Positions 28,620 through 37,386 of a stretch of 64,000 nucleotides of DNA are shown piece by piece. How positions within the stretch are numbered: the stretch's first letter is position 1; each line of letters starts with the position of its first letter. Source of the DNA: Haloparvum alkalitolerans (GTDB lineage: Archaea > Halobacteriota > Halobacteria > Halobacteriales > Haloferacaceae); contig NZ_JBNLIA010000005.1 of NCBI RefSeq assembly GCF_050122995.1, forward strand, positions 1 to 64,000, written 5' to 3'. The notes beneath the pieces were generated by a model. The model was given only the letters and a program-made list of their open reading frames with translations. It had not been told where the DNA came from and made no database searches. The translations under genes and the position numbers were made by a program.

Positions 28620-30372
28620 CGCTCACCGCCGTGGCGTCGGTCGCGGCGTCCGCGCCCTCCGCGTCGGAGAAGGGGTACCACGACTGCTTGGCGTCGTACA
28701 GACAGGGGTCCTCGTAGCTCGTCTCGTGCGGCTCCGCCAGCTCGATGATGGACTCGTGGCCGGTCGCCTCCACCCACTCGCGGAAGGTCTGGCCCTCCTC
28801 GCGCAGGGCCGCGAACGCGGCGACGAGGTCCGCGACGAGTCCCGGCACCTCGTCGGCCGGCACGCGCTGGTGGACCCACTCGATGAAGGCGGGCTCCGCG
28901 CCGACGCCGCCGCCGACGCCGACGTCCATCGCCTCGACCATCTCGCCGTCCTTCCGCGCGCGCATGCCCTGCATCCCGATGTCCGCGGTCATCGCCTGCC
29001 CGCAGTCCGCGGTACAGCCGGACATGTGGATCTTCAGTTGGTCCACGTCGTCCGGGAGGTCGACGTTCGCGTTGAGCCACCGGACCATCGCCGCCATCCG
29101 GGTCTTCGTCTCCGCGAGCGCGATGGAGCAGAACTCCGTGCCGGTACACGCCATCGCCCCCCGCGTGAACGTCTCCGGTTCGGGGCGGTGCGTCTCCAGC
29201 AGGGGCTCCTCGAGCAGGTCGTCGACCGCCTCGTCCGGCACGTCGACGATCAGGGGGTTCTGTCGGCGCGTGAGCCGGACCTCGCCGCTGCCGTACGCGT
29301 CCGCGAGGTCCGCCAGTTCGATGGCCTCCCCCGCGGTCAACCGACCGATGGGGACGGTCAGCCCGACGTAGCTGTGGTCGGGGTCCTGGTCGTGGACGCC
29401 GACGTGGTCGTGGTCGCCGCGCTCGCTCGGCCGACCGGCGTTGTACGTGTACTCGCCGCGGAGGTCCGTCCCGGCGTGGGCCGGAGAGAAGTCGAGGCGC
29501 TCGACGAGCATCTCCCGGACCGCCTCGGGCCCGTGCTCGTCCACGAAGAAGCGGGCCCGGTTCCTGTTGCGGTTCTCGCGGTTCCCCGCCTCCATGTACA
29601 GCTCGACGAACGCGCGGACCGTCTCGACCGCGCGGTCCGGCGTCACGAACACGTCCAGGGGGCGCGCGCGGCGCGGTTCGCGGCTGCCGAGCCCCCCGCC
29701 GGCGCGGACGTTGAACCCGCGGCGCTCCTCGCCGTCGACCAGCTTGCGGGCCGGCTCCAGCGCCACGTCGTTGATCGAGTCCTGCGCGCAGCCCTGCCGA
29801 CAGCCCGTCATCGAGATGTTGAACTTCCGGGGGAGGTTCGCGAGCGCCTCGTCGTCGCGGATCTCCGCCTGGATCTCGTCGAGCAGCGGCCGGGTCTCGA
29901 CGTATTCGTCGGCGTCCTTGCCGGCGACCGGACAGCCGGAGATGTTCCGCATCGTGTCGCCGCCCGCGGACCGCGAGGAGACGCCGACCGACTCCAGTTT
30001 CTCCCAGATCTCCGGCACGTCCTCCAGTTTCAGCCAGTGGATCTGGACCGACTGCCGCGTCGTGAGGTCGACGAAGCCGTTGCCGAAGACCGGGTTCGCG
30101 GCCGGCCCCTCCGCGTAGTCGCGCGCGACCTCGCCGATGGCCCGCAACTGCCCGGGCTCCAGCACGCCGCCGCAGTTCGTCAGCCGCATCATGAAGTATC
30201 CCTCCTGACCCGAGCGCTGATGGAACAGCCCCCAGAACTTGAACCGGGAGAACCACGCCTCGCGCTCGTCGTCCGGGATGGCGTCGTAGCCGGCCGCCGC
30301 GAACCGCTCGATGTGCTCGCGGACCTCGTCGCCGTAGCAGTCGGCCTTGACCGCCTCGGTGTCGCCCGCCAC
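28612..30372 (-). CDS. nasD: ferredoxin-dependent assimilatory nitrite reductase
   Basis: A 586-residue siroheme/[4Fe-4S] enzyme that reduces nitrite to ammonium with reduced ferredoxin. Two ferredoxin-like half-domains are visible. The Fe-S/siroheme ligands are the pair ACTGTEFCSIALAETK and GCTADCGQ (C-x5-C and C-x3-C). Family blocks NFMKGxR-like LTNCGGVLEPGQL and NISGCPVAGKD are present. Sulfite reductases share this layout, but the nas context makes nitrite the likely substrate. It is separated from the MobA-like gene by a 516-base gap with its own promoter elements. Confidence 0.9.
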   Translation of the reverse strand: MAGDTEAVKADCYGDEVREHIERFAAAGYDAIPDDEREAWFSRFKFWGLFHQRSGQEGYFMMRLTNCGGVLEPGQLRAIGEVARDYAEGPAANPVFGNGFVDLTTRQSVQIHWLKLEDVPEIWEKLESVGVSSRSAGGDTMRNISGCPVAGKDADEYVETRPLLDEIQAEIRDDEALANLPRKFNISMTGCRQGCAQDSINDVALEPARKLVDGEERRGFNVRAGGGLGSREPRRARPLDVFVTPDRAVETVRAFVELYMEAGNRENRNRNRARFFVDEHGPEAVREMLVERLDFSPAHAGTDLRGEYTYNAGRPSERGDHDHVGVHDQDPDHSYVGLTVPIGRLTAGEAIELADLADAYGSGEVRLTRRQNPLIVDVPDEAVDDLLEEPLLETHRPEPETFTRGAMACTGTEFCSIALAETKTRMAAMVRWLNANVDLPDDVDQLKIHMSGCTADCGQAMTADIGMQGMRARKDGEMVEAMDVGVGGGVGAEPAFIEWVHQRVPADEVPGLVADLVAAFAALREEGQTFREWVEATGHESIIELAEPHETSYEDPCLYDAKQSWYPFSDAEGADAATDATAVSDD

Positions 30373-30407
30373 GGTCAGCCGTCCTCCGGATATTCCCGCC
30401 CGCTATC

Positions 30408-30419
30408 TGAACGATCATG
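30408..30419. promoter_or_regulatory. nas-type palindromic operator candidate (nasD)
   Basis: TGAACGATCATG here differs by one base from TGAACGTTCATG at the nasA start. It lies between the nasD TATA-like element and the inferred transcription start, the position of a repressor or start-site-binding regulator. Confidence 0.45.
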
Positions 30420-30730
30420 TACTTCTATACTCGAAAGTTGTTCAATCTGCATCTGATTTCTGTCTAAAGGCTGCCGACGAGAACTGTTAAAGCTAAGCGT
30501 TGAGATATTCAAAATTCCTCGCGTCGAAGTGGGCGGCTGATCCGTTTATAATGACTTCCGCGGCGTATAAGGTCGTTATTCGGTCGATTTTCGACCGTGT
30601 TTTCTGATCGAACGGGCGAAGAAACTGTCGTCTTGGGGATCGTTTTCTCGGGCAGCGTCGCGGAGGAGCGTCGACACCGGTGTCGCCTGCGCGCGCGAGG
30701 AACGACGGAAGTCGAGGGCGGCGTATCGAC

Positions 30731-30790
30731 AGAAGGCGGTGGATGACGTCCCGGCGGAAGGCGGGAGCTGACGTCTCAGCGGAAAGGGCG
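30731..30790. repeat. decayed 25-26 base tandem repeat
   Basis: About two and a half copies of a unit containing GGCGGAAGGCGG followed by TGACGTC are visible (TGACGTC at about 30743 and 30769). It lies in the non-coding gap downstream of the MobA-like gene. Significance unknown. Confidence 0.45.
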
Positions 30791-30888
30791 GATCGAGGTA
30801 TCGGAGCGGGCCCGGAGTGAAACGCCGACCGCCGTTCGCGGCGCCGGCCGATGGGGATCCCGGGCCGCGGCTCCGACCGGTCGAGGGG

Positions 30889-31578
30889 TCAGCGACGGCC
30901 GCGAGCGGGCGCGTCGGCGGCGGACAGCGCCTCCAGGCGCCGGAGATCCGCGGGATCGTCGACGTCGGTGAAGGCCGTGGCCGGGGCCAGCGCGCGGACC
31001 TCGGTCTCCGGCACCTCGACCGGGTCGAGCTCCGCCAGCAGCGACGCGAGGCTCGCGCCGGCGTCGAGCATGCGCCGGGAGGTCGACCGGCCGACCCGAA
31101 CGTGAACGACGAGCGGGAACGGCTGTCGCCGCCCGTCGAAGCGGGGGACCGCGCCCGACTCGCCGCGGACGGCCGACAGCAGGCGGGCCAGCAGAGCGGT
31201 CCCGACCGCGGGCCGGTCGCAGGGGAGCACCGCCGCGTACCGGGCCTCGGTGGCGGAAAGCGCCGCCGCGAGGCCGGCGACGGGGCCGGCGTCCTCGCGG
31301 TCGTCGACGGCGAACCTGGTCAGGAGGGGGTCGAGCGCGTCGGCGAGCGCCGCGCGCTGGTCCGCGCGGCAGTTGACGACGACCTCGTCGACCGCGGGCA
31401 GCAGCGCGTCGACGGCGTGGGCGACCAGCGGACGGCCGTCGAGCGTCGCCAGCGCCTTGTCGCCGGGCGGGAACCGCCTCGATCGCCCGCCAGCGAGCAC
31501 GACACCGGCGATCCCGGTGTCGGGCTTTGGCGGCGAAGGGCGGGCCGCCACCCTCCTGTCGCCGTCCCGCTCAGTCAT
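30889..31578 (-). CDS. mobA: molybdenum cofactor guanylyltransferase (MobA-like)
   Basis: A 229-residue nucleotidyltransferase that converts Mo-molybdopterin to the guanine dinucleotide form needed by nitrate reductase. The signature LAGGRSRRFPPGDKALATL begins near residue 29, followed by the family patterns VVVNCRADQRAA and AVLPCDRPAVGTALL (D-x-P). Its ATG overlaps the nasA stop by 8 bases (ATGACTGA), so it is co-translated with nasA. This matches the haloarchaeal nasA-nasC arrangement. Confidence 0.9.
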   Translation of the reverse strand: MTERDGDRRVAARPSPPKPDTGIAGVVLAGGRSRRFPPGDKALATLDGRPLVAHAVDALLPAVDEVVVNCRADQRAALADALDPLLTRFAVDDREDAGPVAGLAAALSATEARYAAVLPCDRPAVGTALLARLLSAVRGESGAVPRFDGRRQPFPLVVHVRVGRSTSRRMLDAGASLASLLAELDPVEVPETEVRALAPATAFTDVDDPADLRRLEALSAADAPARGRR

Positions 31579-33778
31579 CGCTCGGGGTGCCCTCGGGCGT
31601 TCGGGTCGGGGACTCGGCGGCGTCCGAAGCGGGGGAGAGCCGGACCGCGCACTGCTTGAAGTTCGGCTCGGCGGAGACGGGATCGACCGCGGGCGTGGTC
31701 ACCTCGTTCGTCGCCGGGTGGTGGATGGGGAGCCAGACCAGTCCGGCCGGCACCGCGGGGTCGGGCTCGACCGCGACCTCGACTCGGCCGCGCTCGGACG
31801 CGAGCACGGCGGTTCGGGGCGTTCCGGAAGCGTCCTCGTCCCGGTCCTCCTCAGCCTCGTCTGCGATCCCCACCTCCGCGAGCGTCTCGGGCGCGGTCCG
31901 AGCGGTCACGAGATCGTCGCCGTCGCCGCCCCGCGACCGCACGCCGGAGTTGTAGCCGTCCGCCTCGCGGCCGGTCGTGAGCGTGAGGGGGTACTCCTCG
32001 TCCGGCGGGTCGGGCAGGTCGGCCGCCGACCGCGTCGAGAAGGCTGCGCGCCCGGATGGTGTGGGGAACGACCACGTATCGGCATCCGTGCCGGGGTCGG
32101 CGTCGGTGTCGGGGACAGCCGCATCATCCTCCACGAGGTAGCGGTAGCCCCCCTCCGCGTCGGTGTCCGGAGCCGGCCAGCGCACGGCGCCCTCGGCGTC
32201 GAGCCGGGGATAGCCGATGCCGGAGCAGTCCGTCGTCGTCCCCGCGGTCAGCGCGGCGAACTCCTCGAAGAGCGCCTCGGGGTCGGCGCCGGTGTCGGCG
32301 AACAGGCCGGGCGCCAGCCGCTCCGCGAGCGCGACGATGATTTCGCAATCAGACCGGACGCCGGCGGGCGTCTCCGTCGCGGCGCGGACGCGGGAGATCC
32401 GACGCTCCATGTTCGTCGTCGTCCCCTCGCTTTCGCCCCACGTCGACGCCGGTAGCACCACGTCCGCGTGCTCGACGGTCTCCGTCCGGAAGGCGTCCTG
32501 TGCGACCACGAACGCGTCCTCGAGCGCGGCGCGGACCGCCGTCGCGTCGGGGAACCCGACCGCGGGGTTCGTCGCGACCGTCCACACCGCGTCCGGGCCG
32601 CCCTCGCGGCCGACCGCGTCGAGCATCTCGACCGGTCCGGGCCCGGTGTCGTCCGGGAACCGGGAGACGGGAACGTCCCAGTGTTCCGCGACGGTCCGGC
32701 GCTCGTCGGGGTCCGCGAACGGGCGGCGACCCGGCCACGACCCCTTCGAGGAGCAGATCCGCGTCCCCATCGAGTTCGCCTGGCCCGTGAGCGAGAAGGG
32801 GCCGCTCCCTCGGCCGAGGTTGCCGCTCGCCAGACAGAGGTCGATCAGCGCGCCTGCCGTGGCGGTGCCGCGGACGCTCTGGTTGATCCCCATCCCCCAG
32901 TAGATCAGGGTGTCGTGCGCCAGCGTCGCCGCGAGCGCGTCGACGGCCGCGAGGGGAACGCCGGCCTCCGCGGCGGCGGACGCCGCGTCGGGCAGGGCCG
33001 CGACGAGGTCGTCGAACCCCCTCGTGTGCGCCTCGACGAACGCGCGGTCGACGCCGTTGGCCTCGACGAGTCGCGCGAGCACCGCCCGCGCCAGCGCGTG
33101 GTCGCCGCCGGGGTCGGGCTGGACGTGCCTATCCGCGCGTCCCGCGGTCTTCGTCTCGACGGGGTCGACAACGACGAGTTCCCGTCCGTCCTCGTCGGCC
33201 GCGTCGGCGATCCACCGGAACATGACCGGGTGGGCGACCGCGGGGTTCGCGCCCCAGACGACGTGCCGGTCCGCCGCGGGGATGTCGTCGTAGGTCGGTG
33301 GCGGCGCGTCGCTCCCGAACGCGTCGACGTAGGCGGCGACCGCACTCGACATACACAGCGTCGTGTTGGCGTCGTAGTGGCGCGTGCCGACGCCGCCCCG
33401 GGCGAGTTTGCCGAGCGCGTAGGCGGCCTCGTTGGTCTGCTGTCCGCTCCCGAGCACGGCGAGGCCGTCGGGGTCGTCCGCGGTCGCCGCGCGGATCCCG
33501 GAGACGGCGGCGTCGAGCGCCACGTCCCACGTCGTCGGTACGAGCTCGCCGCCGCGGCGGACCAGCGGACGCGTGAGCCACTGTCCGTCCGGGTCGGCGG
33601 TCTCGCCGACGCCGCGGCCGCAGGCGAGGCCCTCGTTGACGGGATGGGTGGCGTCACCGCGGACCACGTCCAGCCCCATCCCCCGCTCGACCGCGCGCTG
33701 GACGTGTCCGCAGCCGACCGCACAGCGCATGCAGGTGGTCGGGACCAGATCGGTCACGTGCCGCTCCCGGTAGAACAT
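31571..33778 (-). CDS. nasA: assimilatory nitrate reductase (Mo-bisMGD)
   Basis: A 735-residue molybdopterin oxidoreductase that reduces nitrate to nitrite for nitrogen assimilation, cytoplasmic (no signal). The N-terminal [4Fe-4S] cluster uses Cys16, Cys19, Cys23 and Cys53 (TTCMRCAVGCG ... LACGRG). Later blocks are GSGQQTNEAAYALGKL, HYDANTTLCMSS, the central VWTVATNPAVGFPDA and the C-terminal MGD-binding FPTPSGRAAF and WLPIHHPATNE. It is followed by the MobA-like gene and, after a gap, by nasD; the nitrate transporter normally in this cluster (nasB) is absent here. Confidence 0.93.
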   Translation of the reverse strand: MFYRERHVTDLVPTTCMRCAVGCGHVQRAVERGMGLDVVRGDATHPVNEGLACGRGVGETADPDGQWLTRPLVRRGGELVPTTWDVALDAAVSGIRAATADDPDGLAVLGSGQQTNEAAYALGKLARGGVGTRHYDANTTLCMSSAVAAYVDAFGSDAPPPTYDDIPAADRHVVWGANPAVAHPVMFRWIADAADEDGRELVVVDPVETKTAGRADRHVQPDPGGDHALARAVLARLVEANGVDRAFVEAHTRGFDDLVAALPDAASAAAEAGVPLAAVDALAATLAHDTLIYWGMGINQSVRGTATAGALIDLCLASGNLGRGSGPFSLTGQANSMGTRICSSKGSWPGRRPFADPDERRTVAEHWDVPVSRFPDDTGPGPVEMLDAVGREGGPDAVWTVATNPAVGFPDATAVRAALEDAFVVAQDAFRTETVEHADVVLPASTWGESEGTTTNMERRISRVRAATETPAGVRSDCEIIVALAERLAPGLFADTGADPEALFEEFAALTAGTTTDCSGIGYPRLDAEGAVRWPAPDTDAEGGYRYLVEDDAAVPDTDADPGTDADTWSFPTPSGRAAFSTRSAADLPDPPDEEYPLTLTTGREADGYNSGVRSRGGDGDDLVTARTAPETLAEVGIADEAEEDRDEDASGTPRTAVLASERGRVEVAVEPDPAVPAGLVWLPIHHPATNEVTTPAVDPVSAEPNFKQCAVRLSPASDAAESPTRTPEGTPSDD

Positions 33779-33788
33779 GAACGTTCAT
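33777..33788. promoter_or_regulatory. perfect palindrome over the nasA start codon
   Basis: ATGAACGTTCAT is a perfect 12-base palindrome overlapping the nasA ATG (minus strand 33776-33778). The minus strand reads TGAACGTTCATG, one base different from the site upstream of nasD. A regulator bound here would block transcription or translation initiation. Confidence 0.5.
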
Positions 33789-33862
33789 CCACTTTTCTCC
33801 CGGCTTGACGGACGAAGCGAAGCATCGGTCTCGACTATGCCCATGGAACGACGGGCGATAAG

Positions 33863-33883
33863 TGTTTGTCCGACTGTTTGTCC
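33863..33883. promoter_or_regulatory. direct repeats and TATA-like palindrome upstream of nasA
   Basis: Two copies of TGTTTGTCC separated by GAC occupy 33863-33883. About 40 bases further upstream, at 33921-33939, an inverted repeat with a TATTAA core (arms AATGG.CT and AGCCATT) could be the TATA region for the minus strand, giving a leader of about 125 bases before nasA. Together they mark a possible nas regulatory region. Confidence 0.4.
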
Positions 33884-34056
33884 AGAAATACGCTTGAGAG
33901 ACGACGTTCGTCCGTTCCTAAATGGGCTATTAAGCCATTGATCGCGTTGAACGGAGGATTTTCCGGACGTTTGTGGACGCTCGTCAACCCCGATTTCGGA
34001 TGGGATGTTCGCGGGGATGGGTTCGCGGGGCGCTGAGCGCGGCCGCGGAACTGCGG

Positions 34057-34827
34057 TCACTCGACGGTGCTCTCGGCCGCGAGGACCTCGAACGCGTCGC
34101 CGAAGACGTCGAGCGGGTCGGCGCCGTCGGCGACGCGCTGAACCGCTTCGTCCAGCGCGTCGCGGTCGCGAATCGTCTCCCGGAAGACGGAGCCGCCGAC
34201 GGCGTCGTGGAGGTCGGCGGCGGCCGCCTCGCGGACCCGATCCCCGAGCGCCGGCCAGGTGGTCCAGTCGGCACCCAAGCCGACGGCGTGCTGGGCCCGC
34301 GGCTCCTCGACCGTGTCGCGGCGACGGGCGTATGCATCCGCGTAGTCGGCGAGCACGGTGAGGCGGTCGAGCGGAACCCCCGCGATGAACAGCGACAGCG
34401 ACACCTCGTCCGGGCCGCCGATGTCGTGACGTTCCGCGCGGTAGTTGCGGGCTGAACAGCCCGTCCGGGCAGCGACCGCGTCCCGGACCTGGTCGTACTG
34501 TGTGCTGAATGAGCCGCTTCTTGGGTCGTACGCACGTGAGTGATACACGGCTCGGAACGACGGGTGATGCGGCGCCTGGGCCGGATCGATCGGGTCCACC
34601 GGCACGAGCCCGTCGTCGAACGCCCGGTCGAGTTCGGCCGCGAAGCTGTGGGCGAGGAGGTCCTCGTCCGACTCCACGAGGTCGGTCTCGGCGATGTCGG
34701 TGACGCCGACTATCTCGTCCGGCGAGGCGTCCAAGTGGGTGACGTACGGGTCGCCGTCGTCCGTCGGCGGGAAGGGGTCGCCGTCCGTGTCCACCGCGTA
34801 CGGGTTCTCGGAGTCGAAGGGCGGCAC
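34057..34827 (-). CDS. C-terminal fragment of frameshifted tubulin-like gene
   Basis: This 256-residue open frame starts at a GTG (PPFDSENPYAVDTDGD) with no promoter. It is almost surely the C-terminal part of the 34917-37301 gene. Restoring one base in the five-C run at 34990-34994 (five G on the coding strand) lets translation run without a stop from the upstream frame into this one, giving a 1081-residue protein. The region is acidic and helical, with RAVYHSRAYDPRSGSFSTQYD and a coiled end. Whether the break is a sequencing error, a mutation or programmed is open. Confidence 0.75.
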   Translation of the reverse strand: MPPFDSENPYAVDTDGDPFPPTDDGDPYVTHLDASPDEIVGVTDIAETDLVESDEDLLAHSFAAELDRAFDDGLVPVDPIDPAQAPHHPSFRAVYHSRAYDPRSGSFSTQYDQVRDAVAARTGCSARNYRAERHDIGGPDEVSLSLFIAGVPLDRLTVLADYADAYARRRDTVEEPRAQHAVGLGADWTTWPALGDRVREAAAADLHDAVGGSVFRETIRDRDALDEAVQRVADGADPLDVFGDAFEVLAAESTVE

Positions 34828-34916
34828 GTCCGCCCAGCAGTCCCGGAGCGCGTCGAGACGGTCAGCGAGGCGCGACGCCCGGTCGCGACGTTCGGCGGCC
34901 GCCTCGCGAGCGTCCG

Positions 34917-37301
34917 CTATCGGGTCGAGGTAGGCGGCGACGAGCGCGGCCTCCGCGTCGCTCCGCGGCGGCTGGAAGTCGCCGGAGAGCCCCCAAACAT
35001 CCCCTCGAGCGGGCGGTCGCCGGCGTCGCTCCGTCCGCGAGCGAGCGTGTCGAGGGCGGTGTCGAGGCGATCGAGAACGCCGTCGAGCGCCTCCTCGTCC
35101 GGGAGACGGACGTGTGCGTCGCCGAGTTCTCGGTCGAAGGCGAGCGGCTCGCGCCCGAGGAAGCGGTCGGCGAACGCCTCGACGACATCACCGACCGTCG
35201 CCGCCCGCAGGTCGTCGATCGCGTCGGCACGTTCCCTGAGGCGGGACGCCTCGAACGAACAGGAGAACGCCTCGGGATGGGGGGAAATCTCGAACCACTC
35301 GTCGGCCTGGCGGACGTGCGCCTCGTACCGCTCCGTCCAGTCGGGCCCAAGTATGCCACTGAGAAGCCCCCGTGACTCGAGAGCGTCCCGCTTCGCTCCC
35401 TTGACGTGGTCGAAGGCGTCGCGGATCGAGGCGATGTCGATCGGGTCGACCCCGATCTCGTTGAGCCCGGCGTTCACGGCATCGGCCTCCGGAAGCCGGA
35501 GGTCGATCTCCTCGACGGCTTCGACGGTCGTCGCCGCCTCGACCTCGCTGACGGCGCGCTCGACCGCGTCCACGAGGTCGTGGATGCCGTTCCGGACCGC
35601 CTCGGCGCGTTCACCGATCGCGGTCAGCCGCTCGACGGACCTGGACACGTCGTGCGCCCACGACTGGAGCTCCCCGCGGAGGTCCTCGCGAACCGCCTCG
35701 CGGAACGACTCGGCGTCCGCGAGGACGTCGTCGAGCTCATTCACAGTCTCGTGAGCCGCCATACTCCGCTTCTCGAGTTCGCTGATGTCGGTGGGGGGAT
35801 AGCCGCGATCGAGATCGAGGAGGCGGCGGAGACTCCGACGCACGAGGGCGACGTCGTCGGCATCGAACCCCGTCTCCTCGACGTTGATCGCCTCGATCGC
35901 GGCAAGAAGGTCGCGACGCCGTTCGACGGTTCGGAACTCGGCCGCGATGGCATCGAAGAGGTCCTCCGCGAGCCCGCCGGCCTCCGCGACGTGGTCGGCG
36001 TAATGCTCGACGATCGACGCGAGCGTACCGGGAGCGGACGCAACGAAGTCGCGAACGGCGTCAGCGCCGTCGTCGCGGCCGCCGTCCTCGATGACTTCGG
36101 CGGCCTCGGTTCGGATCGCCTCGATCGAGGCGTCGAAGCCGAGTCGTTCGAAGACCGGGTCCTCGAGCGTCGTTCCGACCAGGTCGTCTACGAGACGGCT
36201 TCGGAGGGAGCGTGCGGCCGCCTCGTCGATCGGACCGCCGCGCGCGGCCGTGTCCGTGAGGACGCGTTCCGCTGTGTCCGGAAACCGCTCGCGGAGGGAA
36301 GACTCGACGACATCGTAGCGTTCGGCTTCCGCCTGGAGCGCGTCCCGCTTCCGGTCAACGAACTCGGCGACGGCCTCGCGCGTCTCCTCGTGCGCGGAGA
36401 TCGGGTATTGAACGGTGCGCGTGGTCGCGACGGTGAACGGTGCATACGCCGTCGGGCCGCCCGAGAGGTCGAGAGAGAGCCCGGACCCGCCCCCGTTCCG
36501 CAGGGCGCCCTGATGGGCGAGGAACGCTCGGACGGCGTTCGCCTCGAACGCCGCCGGATCGGCGTCGGCCGGGAAGGGGAGCAGCGTCACCGTGTCGAAG
36601 GGGCTCTCCCCTGCGAGGAACGCGTGTTCGAGTTCCGAGAGCGCCGCGTGCGCGTTCGCGAGTGTCGCCGTAGACTCGGACGGATGCGGCAACACCGCGT
36701 AGAGGTCGGTCCGCCGGCCCTCGAGGTCCGCGGCGAGATCGAGGACGGTCCCGGATCCGGTGCCGCCGCCCAGCGACGCAACGAGCGCGACGTCGTCGTC
36801 GGCCGTCGTCGGCGGAGCGATCGAACCGCCGGAGAACGACGCCGCGTGATAGAGCGCCTTCGCGAGCGACCGGAACCGGTACGTTCCGCCGCCGATCCCC
36901 GCATCGTCGAGCGTCTGCAGCGGCTCGGTGCGGTCGTCGAGCCACCAGCTGTCGAGGCCCTCGGCCTCGCAGAGGTCGCGGACGAAGGGTTTGTTGGTCA
37001 ACCGGGCCGGGACCTCGCCGCCGAGCGCTTCGGGGAGGAACACCGGACCGTGAAGGGAGAGACCGTCGGGCTGCCCGTCGACGCGCGAGCGGACGGCCTC
37101 GAAGCCCTCCCTGGTTCGCGCGGCCGCTTCGCGGTGCCAGTCACCGTCGGTTTCCGTGTCGATGATCGCGGCGGAGAGCCCGTCCGAGCCGTCGTCCGTG
37201 AGCACCTGCTCCAGAACGTCGTCCCGCCGCAGGAGCCGGTGGACGATCCGCGTACCGCCGCCGCCAACCCCGATCAACACGTCGGGCGTACAGATCCGCA
37301 T
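34917..37301 (-). CDS. tubulin/FtsZ-superfamily protein (frameshifted)
   Basis: A GTP-binding tubulin-like protein of the Tubulin_2/FtsZ-like type. The N-terminal IGVGGGGTRIVHRLLR (residues 10-25) and the signature LGGGTGSGTVLDLAA near 176 match the nucleotide-binding T1 and T4 loops of FtsZ and tubulin. The rest (about 250-750) is long acidic coiled-coil-like helix. The frame changes at the five-base G run (coding strand) at 34990-34994: after GMFG the reading goes into an Arg/Ser-rich end that is not protein-like, while a one-base shift joins the 34057-34827 frame. Related families are proposed membrane-remodelling cytoskeletal proteins (Makarova and Koonin's FtsZ-like group). No VWA or transporter partner is adjacent. 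Confidence 0.85.
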   Translation of the reverse strand: MRICTPDVLIGVGGGGTRIVHRLLRRDDVLEQVLTDDGSDGLSAAIIDTETDGDWHREAAARTREGFEAVRSRVDGQPDGLSLHGPVFLPEALGGEVPARLTNKPFVRDLCEAEGLDSWWLDDRTEPLQTLDDAGIGGGTYRFRSLAKALYHAASFSGGSIAPPTTADDDVALVASLGGGTGSGTVLDLAADLEGRRTDLYAVLPHPSESTATLANAHAALSELEHAFLAGESPFDTVTLLPFPADADPAAFEANAVRAFLAHQGALRNGGGSGLSLDLSGGPTAYAPFTVATTRTVQYPISAHEETREAVAEFVDRKRDALQAEAERYDVVESSLRERFPDTAERVLTDTAARGGPIDEAAARSLRSRLVDDLVGTTLEDPVFERLGFDASIEAIRTEAAEVIEDGGRDDGADAVRDFVASAPGTLASIVEHYADHVAEAGGLAEDLFDAIAAEFRTVERRRDLLAAIEAINVEETGFDADDVALVRRSLRRLLDLDRGYPPTDISELEKRSMAAHETVNELDDVLADAESFREAVREDLRGELQSWAHDVSRSVERLTAIGERAEAVRNGIHDLVDAVERAVSEVEAATTVEAVEEIDLRLPEADAVNAGLNEIGVDPIDIASIRDAFDHVKGAKRDALESRGLLSGILGPDWTERYEAHVRQADEWFEISPHPEAFSCSFEASRLRERADAIDDLRAATVGDVVEAFADRFLGREPLAFDRELGDAHVRLPDEEALDGVLDRLDTALDTLARGRSDAGDRPLEGMFGGSPATSSRRGATRRPRSSPPTSTR

Positions 37302-37386
37302 GCCGACACGATGGGGGAGGCGGGTGTTAAACGTTCAGTGAGTGCCGGCGCCGCGCGGGCGCCTCCGCGGCCGCGTGTGCGTCACC

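Larger units (their letters stand above)
30373..30888. other. 516-base gap upstream of nitrite reductase
   Basis: No gene is apparent. The half next to nasD is A/T-rich: a TATA-like element (AGTATAGAAG on the minus strand, 30423-30432) would place transcription start near 30400, giving a leader of about 28 bases. Further out are two more TATA-like sites (GTTTATAATG near 30544 and GCGTATAAGG near 30563), without a matching gene on either strand; a small RNA is possible. The far half is G/C-rich and carries a short decayed tandem repeat. Confidence 0.55.

Noticed and set aside
34984..35000. Programmed minus-one frameshift in the tubulin-like gene
   Set aside because: No X-XXY-YYZ slippery heptamer with a clear downstream structure; an indel error or mutation in the G run is simpler, though not excluded.
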